Assembly (NCBI RefSeq): GCF_014898055.3
Contig: NW_023601754.1
Span: 52,879,013 to 52,943,012 of the forward strand
Origin: Talpa occidentalis
Lineage: Eukaryota > Chordata > Mammalia > Eulipotyphla > Talpidae
Length of the DNA: 64,000 nucleotides
Direction of reading: 5' to 3'
Shown here: one piece after another, positions 21,001 to 29,841 of the stretch
Layout of the letters: each line of letters opens with the position of its first letter
Numbering within the stretch: the stretch's first letter is position 1
Translations under genes and position numbers: made by a program
Notes under the pieces: generated by a model
The model's input: only the letters and a program-made list of their open reading frames with translations
Database searches by the model: none
What the model was told of the DNA's origin: nothing

Positions 21001-24000
21001 CAGGAGCCAGAGCCGCAGGAGGGTGCATCTCGGCTTGCAGGCAGGCGGGGCAGCCTTCCCCAGTTCTGGGACACAGGTGGGGGCAGTGTGCAGACAGTGG
21101 GTATGGGGCAGGTGGCAGGCAGGGCCTGGGGCGGGGCGGGCGGCAGGCAGGGGCCGGGAGACCGGGGCAGGCCCCGCAGGCGCCACTTCTACAGCACAGT
21201 TTTCACCAGCCCCGGGCAGCGCTGCCCGCCAGCCGACGCTGCAGCAACACACACGCCACAGCCCGGGAGCGCACGAGCACCGAGCTGTCCCCACACAGCC
21301 ACGGGCCCCATCGTGCCTTCCCTGACCAACACGGCCACTGTCTTGCATGGCCTGGTGCCTCCATGCTGCCCAGCAGACTGGGGTGTTTGTCACAACCGTG
21401 CCCAGGTTCTAAGCCCATTTCTGAGTTTGGATGGTAATTCAGTAATTTGCTCCCAGGAGGTGTCTGCTGACACGCAGACCCTGGTGCGGGCCCACGAGGG
21501 CCGTGTCTCTCGCTTGTGTGCAAGCTGAGCCGGGCGGAGAGGTCGCGGAGATGGTGTCGTCAAAAACACAAAACAAATAAGACGCCTAGAAAGACCACCG
21601 CGGTGAGACACAGACCGCACGGGACGCCCCCACCCCCTGCCAGCGGGCCTCTGGGCAAGGCCAGGGGTCCAGCCCGGCTGCCACTTCTGTCTGGGAGGCC
21701 GGAGGCGGCTCACCCTGAGCTACAGTGGCCATGGTCAACAGTGGGGCCAGCGGGGCATGCTGGGGGTCAGAGCCCATCTCCAGAAACTGCCCGTGGTGCG
21801 AGTGGAAGGGCGTTGCCTGCGGACTGCTGCCGCGCTCTGCCGGCCAGAGACCCCGGGGGTTGTGGGGAGGAGTGAAGGGGACAGGGGCAGGTCGACGTCC
21901 TCCAGCACGGCCGGGCTGAAGGACCGCGCCCGAGTCTGTGCTAGAAGTGCTGCGCTGGGGGGCACTGTGCCTTGCTGGGACTCGTGCTTGGCCAGTCTCT
22001 CCTTGTAATCAAACCCCACAGCACAGGAGTCCTGCCTCTCGGACTGAACACCAAATCTGCCTCCGAAACCAGCCTTATAATCTGCGCATCCACCAGCGAC
22101 GTGGGGAACAACCGAGAGAGGAAACACAGTGGTTAGGAGGCCGCGCACACGCCGGAACCCAACACGGGAGGGGCTCCCAGCTCGGGGTCCAGGGCGCCCC
22201 GTCCCAGCAGCCAGAGGTGGGGTCGGGGGCAGGCACACACCAGGGGCTGGGACCCTCCGGGAGAGCCCTGGGTGGCCGAGGGTCTCGCCCACGTGGTGCG
22301 GGCAGGGAGGCATGGGGCAGTCCGGCTCTCAGCCTGAGCGGGCCACACGCCCAGCCTTCTTCCCACATGCCACTGGGGGGGGACGAGGGTCCTCTGCTCA
22401 GGGGGTGTCCCCTCCCGTGGCAGCAGTTGAGCAAGGAGAGCTCCTGGGCGGGGAGCAAGGTCGCCCCAGCAAGAAAGGGCTTCCCAGAGCAGGGATGAGG
22501 CGGAGCCGGGGGGCCGGCATGTAGCGCCTGCCCGGGGTGCAGACGACTCCCCACAGGGCGCATGAGACGGACACAGCACGCAGCACAGGACTGGCGCTGA
22601 GCGCGCGTGCAAACAGATGCACACACACACGCACGCACACACACATGCATGCACGCCTGGAGTGAGCACGCCTGGAGTTGGGAGAATGTACCTTTTTGGG
22701 ATTCATGCAGCTGCAATTTCTCCTGGTGGTCCCAGCCAAGGGCACACTTGTCTTGTCTGTCTGTCTGCACACCAAACTTCCCTCCAAACCCTTTCACATA
22801 GTCTACACGTGTGACAAAAGGCCGTGCCGGCGTGTTAGGCGTGCTTGGGTAACAGGGAGAGAGGGAGATTTCAACCCTGTTAAGCATACAGCTTGCTACG
22901 AGCTCTGGGGAACCCCCGACACCCCATCCATCCCCTGGATCTGGGAAACAGACAGGCCCAACGCAGGAAGCGCCCAGCGGGGGTCTCCGCAGCTCTCAGA
23001 GCCGCCGCCCGCAGGGTTGTGACAGGCGCGAGCCGGGCCACACGGGCACGAGGCGGGCGCACCCGACAGCTCTGCCTGGACTTGCCGCCTCAAAGCTCAA
23101 AGCCAGCCAAAGGCGACGTTTGCTGCCAGGGGTGCCCCGCCCCGACCCCAACGACAGAGGCGGGCACCTTTCTGCGACTCGTGCTTCTCCGTGCGGCCCT
23201 GGTACTCGAAGCCCACAGCGCTCTTGTCCACCTTGTCCTTGTCGATGCCGTACTTGCCGCCAAAACCTTTGGAGTAATCTGAAAATTAAAGAGATGACAT
23301 TCACACCAGCAGCGGCGTGAGGGACCCACGTGGGACCGGCAGCCCTGGCCGAGGCGCGCTGGCCACGCGACACCACCAGGGCCAGGCCACAGCCGCTGAG
23401 CACACCCGGGAGCTTCGAGGCGCCGCTGACGTGAGACAGGAACACGAGCCGCAGCCGGCAGGTCGGCAGCGTCGCCCCTCAACTCCCGGGACTGCAACCG
23501 CTCACACGACTGCCAAGCAGAGCCGACCTGCCTGTGCCCGCGACCCTAGGCCGCCCTGCTCTCAAGGCCAGGCAGGGCGAGTGAGAGCAGCATGGTGGCT
23601 TCCGGAGATGCTGGGGCCACGTGGCCCTGAGCCACCTGAAAAGCCGCCTCTAAACTGACACCTAGCTCCCCTGTGGACACACTGGGGACCAGGACGCAGA
23701 CCTGATCCCTCGTGAGCAGGCACGGGGCGGGCATCCTGGGGCGCAGCCGCTCTGACCCTCCGCGGCAGGTCCAGCAGCAGCTCGCACGCCAGGCGAGGGG
23801 AGGGCAAGAGCCGGTGACACCTGGAGCCCCCCCGCAGCTGGGGAGGCGTGGGAGAGTCCATGGCAAATTGGTGGGGGGCTAAGAGTCCCCTGGCATCCAC
23901 TAGCCATCTCCCTGGGGAAATGCCAAACGGGTATTTCTAGAGGTGATTTTTGCTTTGTTGTTTTTTTAAAGAAATCTAAATTTTTAAACGTTGGCAACTG

Positions 24001-27000
24001 TTTGAAAGAATTTAAATGTCCAAGCCGAGCAAAACAAAACAAAGAATGCAGAAGAGTCAAGCGCTGGGACTCCGCAGAAGGCACATCCTCAGCGCCCCCA
24101 CCCCCGCTGCTGGGCAAGGCTCGTGACCAGGAGCCGCCGGGGCACGTGCGGGGAGGCAGAGGCCAGCCCAGCTTCCCGGGGCAGCGTGGCAGCTTCCATT
24201 AAAAATTTAAATTGGGCCTCCCTGGTTGTGCGAGGGTTAAGACGCAACCTATGAGGCTGTCTGCAGCCGCTGCAGCACGAGATCGCTCCCCGGCCTGGGA
24301 GCTCCCCACAGGTCATGGCGCAGCAGACCTCTCCTGTCTCCCCGCTGCTCCCTCAGCGGTGGATTTCAGTCAGTCTGCCTGTTCTGCTCCCCGCTCTGAC
24401 TCTGGTGAGTCCTCTCACCCCCCACATCTCTGGCCTGTGCCCCAGTTCTTGTATGCGTAAAAAAATAAAAATATAAAAAAATTAAAAATTAAATTCACAT
24501 CCCTGGTCCCACAATTCCGGTTCCAGAACTTCCATCCTTGGAACAATCCCGTACAGGAGACGCAGGTGCAAGCACAGCCGCTGCAGGCTCTTCCCCAGCC
24601 GTTGGAACAGGCAGGCAGAGCGGGCAAAGGGCTCGCGCCCGAGACACGCACCCGCACACCTGAGCCCCCGTGCTGTTATGCCCCCAGGTGACCGCCACTG
24701 GAAAACCCGAAGCAGCTAAGCTCCACACCCCCAAAAAGAAGTGTCCTGCAAGCGGAGACCTTGACCACGGCCCCGTCCACAAGGGCCGGGCCACCCCACA
24801 CTGAGCTGCAAACACCAGCCCGACACGTGAAGGAAGGGAGACCTGGAAGGGAGACCTGATTGCTCCCGGAACATCACCGGCGTGCGTGTGAGCGTGTGAG
24901 GGGCGAGGTCGCCCCGCTGTGGACGGTGGGACCCACCTTTCTGCGACTCGTGCTTCTCCGTGCGGCCCTGGTAGTCGAAGCCCACAGCGCTCTTGTCCAC
25001 CCGGTCAGCCTGCACGCCGAACTTGCCGCCAAAGCCGCTCGAGTAGTCTGAGGAGACAGGAGCGGCAGCGGCGCTGGGGGCAGGCCACCCGCGCTTCCCT
25101 CACGTTAAGCCACACGCAGGCGTTGGGGCCCCACGCGTGTGAGCAGCCTGCTCCCAGGCACGGCCAGAGGGCTCCGCTCCCGGAGCAGCGAGGCGCTGTG
25201 ATCCTGTGAGCCGGCGACGACGGTGAGCTGGCAGCCGCACAGCTGCACTCCCCTAGCAGGACAGCACCCTTGGGTGCTGGGGGCAGCAGCCACGCTCCCG
25301 GGGTCACAGAGAGGAAGGGCCCAGTTTGAGGAAGTGAACAGCAGGAATCTGGGGCTCCATGTCCATTCTTAGGGTAGACATTAGCTTTGTGCCACCAAGT
25401 CAAAGACTCTTTCCCGGGGCTCGAAGGAAGAGGGGGTGATCCAGGGATGCCAGATGCCGGCCCCACACCCTCACCCACGACCCAGTGACCAGGGTCCTCG
25501 CAGGAGAAGCCCCAGGAAGAGGCACCCCTGCTGCCAGGGGGGCCTCCCTCACGGTCGGCAGCAGCCACGCTCACCTTTCTGCGAGGCATGCTTCTCAGTC
25601 TTCCCCTGGTACTCGAAGCCCACGGCCGACTGCGGGTACCGGAAAGAAACATTTTTGAAGGGAAACACACCTATCAATCCCGCAGACAAACACACTGAAC
25701 CCGCAACCCGCGCAGAAGTTCTGAAAACACACGCCCCGCCTCTCGGCCACATCCAGGGCTGAGGAAGCCAAGGGTCCCGGTGACGAGCGTTTGCTCACCA
25801 TGAAACCCCTGACAGAGCCGGGCGAGCTGCCCAGGCCAGCTTCAGCCGGGCACCCTGGCGGGCAGTCAGCTGACAGGCCATGAGCGAGCGAGGCAGCCGC
25901 CGCAGCCCCTGCCCCAGCGCGTCCCCACCGACACCCCCAGGGAGCTCAACTGGGGCAAGGGAGCCTCAGGGGCGCAGGCATAGCCACAGGCTCCATGCCG
26001 GGGCACACGCGCAGCCGCAGGAGACAGGCACCACACAGCCCATTTCATGGACAGGGGACGCAGGATGCCTCTAGGCCCGACCCCACATCTAGCTTCTGGA
26101 TGGCCGTGGCACAAGCAGGGCCGCAGCCCAAAGGCCCGTCCTGGACGGCATGCACGCTGCATATGGCAGCCACGGCGATGCCCTCCGGGAAACCTCAGGC
26201 CAGTCCAGGTCCAGCCGACGACTGGACTCCCCAACACGGGGCCTTCTACAGCTTTCTCCTTGAGCTGGCAGGGAATCACCCTAGAACATCTGGGGGCCCT
26301 GTGGTCCTTCGAGGGGCACATCTCTGATCCAGACAGCCGGGCCCGCCTCCCCCAGCCCTGGGCTCCCGCCTCGCAGCACTCACCTGGTCAACCCTGTCCA
26401 CCTGGACACCAAACTTGCCTCCGAAGCCACGGACGGAGTCCACCTGCGAGCAGTGCTTGGACAGCTTGGACTGGTACTCGTGGCCCACGGCCGACTGCAA
26501 GGGGTACAGCGTCAGCATCAGCCACCCCTCCCAGCCACGCCCTCCAGGTCAGCACAGAGGCTCCTGGGAACACCCAACATGAGATCAGCCCTGCAGGAGC
26601 TGACTCCCGGACGCGTGACGCCAGGGCTGGGGGCGGGCTGTCTCTGCATGTCTCCATCTGGGGCTCCACAGAAGTGGCCCGAGAACCCCAACTGCTGGTG
26701 GAGGCTTCTGAATGAAGGAGCACAGGGCCAGCCCCAGGCAGAAGCCAGCACCACAGCCTAAGATATGGCTCCACGACCCACAGGAGCCCTGGACAGAGTG
26801 CTCAGCACGCCAGCAAGGGGGCCTGTGCCACGGCTCCTGATGCACTCTGAGTGGGGCCCGGCGCATGCCACCCGGCCTGCTGCCAGGATCCCCGGCTGAC
26901 GGAAGGAAACAGGCCCTGCCACACACCCAAGGCACATGGGCATGAGGCGGCGCTGCAGGCTCCCCACCACACCCTCACGCCTGGGCCAGCAAGCAGGCCC

Positions 27001-29841
27001 CTGGGAGCCACCCACTACCCCGGTTCTCTAACCCGGAACTGGGGGCGCAAGTTTGTAATGAGATTATCTTTGCTTTCACCCCCCAAGCCCCACCAGCACA
27101 GCCGTTGTCAGGGAGGGAAGAGTTTCCGTGGACTCTCACCCCTAAAACACATGGGGCTTTGGGGCACTGTTAAGAGCTACAAGCCTTTTTTTAAAGAATC
27201 CAAAGATGAGTCTGCTCCCCACTTTCCTGTTTCAAAGTATAGATGTCCCCGCGGGTGACAGGATGACACTGCGGTATCCCTGTCTCTTTCCTGCAGCTGG
27301 CTCCTCACCCCACTCCAGCTCTCGGTTAATTCTGGACATGGTTTGGGGTGTCCGCCGGGCCCTGTGTCTCCTCGGGGGTGACAGTGGCACCCTGGGGCAC
27401 AGCTGCATGGTTCCTGCCTAGCCCAGACGCGGAACCGAGCCAGGCGAGAGGACAGTGCGAGAGTCAGGCCAGAGCCGACACCGCTGGCGCGTCCTCCTGA
27501 GCCAAGATGCCAACATAGGTGGGTTGGGGGGGCAGGCAAAGGTCCGCCTGACTGGCCAGGCGTGGCGGCCACCGCGGCCTCCTCTCCGGGGAAGGTGAGC
27601 CCTCCTGGCCGAGCCACGCCGAGGGGGGACCCCGAGTCCTGCCCAGGGCTTGCGCTCAGCCAGGCCCCACGCGCCCACATCCCACGACAGGACGGTGGCT
27701 GAGGCTGCCGGCTCCGCACCAAGCACCCCTGCCAGGCCCACCCGAGGGTGAAGGATGCCGACTGGCCTGGGGGTGACCCTTCACCCATGCTGGAAACACG
27801 GCACACCAGGTGTGATGCTGGCCTAAGGGCGGGGAACGCTCGGCTGCGTGCTCAGCTGCGGGCAGGGCGGCAAGGACCCCTGTGGACGAGCCACTTCTGG
27901 CCTCTGTGCCAGCCACCAAGCCCACCCATGGGAGCCGAGCCCTCCGGCCCCTCCCCAGCAGCCTCCCAGCCGGGTCTCACCAGCGCAAAGGGCTGCTTCG
28001 GGCCAGGCTCAGCCCCGACAGACACACGCAGAGCCTCCCCGCCGAGGGGCAGGCCTGGGCAACCCCCTGCCAGCCACGGGACGGGTGGAGACGCAGCGCT
28101 GCCCGCCGCCACTCACCCTGTCCATCCGGTCCTGCTCCACGCCGAACTTCCCCCCGTAGCCATGCGACGCTTTCGGGCCCGTTTCAAGTTCCTTCTCCTT
28201 GAGGGTCTGGTGTTCTTGAAACACATTCTCCCTCAGCTTGTGTATGCTTGCAGGGGACAGGGGAGAAAGCACAGGGCCAGTCAGCCACACAGACGCCGTC
28301 CCGCTCCCAGGAAGGGGGGCAGGATGGGAGCCCCGCGAATCTGGAGGCTCCTAGTCCTGCCTCGTGGCCTGACACTGCTCTGCCAGTTGGCCGTGGACGC
28401 AGCGTTCCCAGAATCAGATGCGAGCGTAACGGGAAAAGGGAAAGCATCTGAAAGTGAACATGAGTCATCCGAGCACCCCCGGAAAGACCCGAGTGCATCC
28501 GAGCTGCAGGCAGGAGAACTGCTCTGGGTGCCGCCCCCGGGGCAGCTGCACCCACCCCCCTGGGGCAGCGCAGGTGAGGGGCCTCACCTACCACCCCCTG
28601 GGGCTGTGCGCAAGCCAGGAATGCAACCCCCCACTTCTTGTGAAAAGGAGGCGCTGCCCACAGGCGCCGAGGTGGAAGGAAAGACTTGCAGCTTTCACAG
28701 TCGAAGGACCAGGCGTCCTGAAGGGATCACAGGACCTGGTCCGCCCTGACAGGCCTGGAAGCTCTGCCTGGTCACAGTGAGCTCAGATAGGCCCGACGAC
28801 AACCCCAGGGCCTATTGCCCGAGGAGACGCCGCCACACCTGGACCACAAGCCAGAAACCAGTCAGCGCCAGGAGGAAGACCACCCCCAGGGCCAGGAAGG
28901 CCAGCTGGGTGGCACCAGCGACTGTCCAGCTGGTCCCGCAGTGCTCGCTCCGGCCCCGCCAGCCCGGCGCCCAGGAGCTGCACCTGCGCTGACCCGCCCG
29001 CAGGCAGCTGCGGGACAGAGGGAGCAGGAGGCGCAACCAGTCCGGTCGGCCCGGCCCCGAGCAGGAGAGGAGGGCAGCGGGGCCGGGCCCAGCCCCGGTG
29101 CCCACGCTCTCCAGCGGCTCCCGGGAGGGCGGGGGCGCGGCAGGGAGAGGTCAGGGCACGTGTCCCGGCACCCGCACTGCAGACGTGGCCCTGCTTTCCG
29201 GGCGATTTCCCGTGTCTTTGTCGGCCAAGAACAGCCTCGTTTCACCTCAAAGACACCGATGCCGGCTCAGACACGGCGTGCGAGTGACCACACGGGCCCC
29301 CCGGTGGGCGGGGCCACGCCGGGCACCCAGGAAGTGTCCGAGCACATTCTCGACCACCTCCACCTCTGCCTCCCACCCGAGCGGGCCTTGCCAGAAGCCC
29401 CGGCGTTCCCAGCTGGCGCGCCAGGGTGAGCAGCACAGCCCCCTCTGAAGGGCAGCGTGCCCGTGCCCGTGCCCGGGCCCAGGTGCAGACCCACGCTCGC
29501 CCGCTCGTGAGAGCCAGCCGGGCCCCGCCGGGCCGCTCACAGCACACCCCACACCGGCAGGAAGAGCAGCTCTTACTTGATGTGCTCCTGGTGCCCGGAC
29601 CCCTGCACGGTCTTGGCCCCCCATCGCTGTTCTTTCTCACTCACGTCGTTCTGGGGGAGAAAAGAAGCGCTGAGCAGGAAGCCGCAGCGACCCACGCGCG
29701 GAGCCCAGGACACGGCCTTCGGGAAGCGCGAGCGGCCGGGGCTGGGACACATACCACAAAATCGGGGTCAGTCTCCCAGTCGTCGGCTCCCCCGTCGTCC
29801 TGGGTGATGGACACGGCGTGGCCTGCCGAAGCTTTCCACAT
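14963..29841 (-). CDS. CTTN: Cortactin, complete coding region in 16 exons (span)
   Basis: Src substrate cortactin is a cortical actin-binding protein that activates Arp2/3 and stabilises branches in lamellipodia, invadopodia and dendritic spines. Sixteen exons with matching phases sum to 1641 nt (546 residues plus stop; human 550). In order they encode the N-terminal acidic region with the Arp2/3 motif DDWETDPDF, then the 6.5 F-actin-binding repeats of 37 residues (pattern [20 protein letters not shown]...EKHESQK). A helical linker rich in Glu, Gln and Arg follows, then a Pro/Ser/Thr region with Src-type tyrosines ([16 protein letters not shown]). The C-terminal SH3 domain (ALYDYQA ... WWRGLCKG ... 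NYVELRQ) closes the protein. All diagnostic SH3 residues (ALYDY, the WW pair, the final NYV) are intact. Each exon is listed separately. The gene is oriented like PPFIA1 and convergent with SHANK2. No break or frameshift is seen. Confidence 0.98.
15102..15120. repeat. 19-G homopolymer forming the polypyrimidine tract of the last CTTN acceptor
   Basis: Nineteen G on + is nineteen C on the CTTN sense strand, ending immediately before the AG used for the SH3 exon. Confidence 0.95.
15338..15409 (-). CDS. CTTN: CTTN coding exon 15, start of SH3 domain
   Basis: 72 nt encoding [23 protein letters not shown]. Acceptor TTTTTAG, donor CTG|GTGAGG. Enters after a split Glu codon and leaves with one base of the next Ala codon. 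Confidence 0.97.
15988..16156 (-). CDS. CTTN: CTTN coding exon 14, Tyr-phosphorylation region
   Basis: 169 nt encoding [17 protein letters not shown] ... [15 protein letters not shown]. It contains the EAVYE tyrosine site and several other tyrosines (YRD, EYQ, AYA) that resemble Src/Abl-family sites in human cortactin. Acceptor TTCCCCAG, donor CTG|GTACGG. Confidence 0.95.
16789..16875 (-). CDS. CTTN: CTTN coding exon 13, Pro/Ser-rich linker
   Basis: 87 nt, phase 0 at both ends, encoding [18 protein letters not shown] ... PSPVYE. The TPPASPSP stretch matches the Ser/Thr-Pro kinase-target region of human cortactin. The terminal VYE is completed as VYED by the next exon. Confidence 0.96.
17813..17961 (-). 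CDS. CTTN: CTTN coding exon 12, helical linker
   Basis: 149 nt encoding [18 protein letters not shown] ... [17 protein letters not shown], a highly charged alpha-helical segment. Acceptor CTCTGCAG, donor GCT|GTGAGT. Human reads RRQLE at the end where this exon has RRQLA. Confidence 0.95.
19638..19707 (-). CDS. CTTN: CTTN coding exon 11, post-repeat segment
   Basis: 70 nt encoding [23 protein letters not shown] (close to human NASTFEDVTQVSSAYQKTV). Acceptor CTCTGCAG, donor GCAG|GTGGGT. Confidence 0.95.
20838..20893 (-). CDS. CTTN: CTTN coding exon 10, terminal half repeat
   Basis: 56 nt encoding the half repeat [19 protein letters not shown]. Acceptor GCTTTTCAG. The donor is GACAAG|GCAAGT, a GC donor with otherwise ideal consensus; no in-phase GT alternative is nearby. 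Confidence 0.95.
21971..22081 (-). CDS. CTTN: CTTN coding exon 9, F-actin repeat 6
   Basis: 111 nt, one full 37-residue repeat ([18 protein letters not shown] ... KHESQQ), phase 1 at both ends so it can be skipped in frame. In human this repeat is absent from a known splice variant. The donor reads CAGCAAG|GCACAG, a weak GC donor. Confidence 0.95.
22619..22656. repeat. Interrupted (CA)n/(CGCA)n microsatellite
   Basis: CA units with CG and TG interruptions, in a CTTN intron just 3' (sense) of the repeat-5 exon. Confidence 0.9.
22692..22802 (-). CDS. CTTN: CTTN coding exon 8, F-actin repeat 5
   Basis: 111 nt, phase 1/1, encoding [18 protein letters not shown] ... HESQK. This is the divergent repeat with [14 protein letters not shown] in place of KSAVGF.YQ. 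Acceptor GTGTAG, donor AAAAAG|GTACAT. Confidence 0.97.
23168..23278 (-). CDS. CTTN: CTTN coding exon 7, F-actin repeat 4
   Basis: 111 nt, phase 1/1, encoding [18 protein letters not shown] ... [12 protein letters not shown]. Acceptor TTTTCAG, donor AAAG|GTGCCC. Its 3' part is almost identical in DNA to the same part of exon 6. Confidence 0.97.
24214..24480 (+). mobile_element. tRNA-derived SINE, copy 2
   Basis: Begins gggcctccctgg, carries the shared body (gcagcagacctctcctgtct, ctgcctgttctgctccc, ctctcaccccccacat) and ends in an A-rich tail with TAAAAAAATAAAAATA. The target-site duplication is attaaaaatttaaatt at 24198-24213 against attaaaaattaaatt at 24481-24495. It lies in a CTTN intron, antisense to the gene. 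Confidence 0.85.
24937..25047 (-). CDS. CTTN: CTTN coding exon 6, F-actin repeat 3
   Basis: 111 nt, phase 1/1, encoding [18 protein letters not shown] ... [12 protein letters not shown]. Acceptor CTCCTCAG, donor AAAG|GTGGGT. Confidence 0.97.
25575..25629 (-). CDS. CTTN: CTTN coding exon 5, second half of repeat 2
   Basis: 55 nt encoding [18 protein letters not shown] plus one base. Phase 0 at its start and phase 1 at its end, so it converts between the two intron registers of the repeat array. Acceptor CCCGCAG, donor AAAG|GTGAGC. Confidence 0.96.
26384..26494 (-). CDS. CTTN: CTTN coding exon 4, end of repeat 1 and start of repeat 2
   Basis: 111 nt, phase 0/0, encoding [18 protein letters not shown] then [13 protein letters not shown] ... 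RVDQ. It is offset by half a repeat relative to exons 6-9. Acceptor CCTTGCAG, donor CAG|GTGAGT. Confidence 0.97.
28117..28246 (-). CDS. CTTN: CTTN coding exon 3, N-terminal region and start of repeat 1
   Basis: 130 nt encoding [18 protein letters not shown] ... [17 protein letters not shown]. Acceptor TGCAAG, an uncommon AAG-type site fixed by phase with exon 2. Donor AGG|GTGAGT. Confidence 0.95.
29577..29650 (-). CDS. CTTN: CTTN coding exon 2
   Basis: 74 nt encoding [24 protein letters not shown] plus two bases of Asn. Acceptor CCCCCAG, donor AA|GTAAGA. Confidence 0.97.
29755..29841 (-). CDS. CTTN: CTTN coding exon 1, start codon and Arp2/3-binding acidic motif
   Basis: ATG at 29841-29839 follows directly after an acceptor (TCATCGCAG). 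It encodes [16 protein letters not shown] ... [10 protein letters not shown]. The acidic DDW motif binds and activates Arp2/3. Donor GTG|GTATGT. The start is fixed by homology to the invariant [11 protein letters not shown]. Confidence 0.97.
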
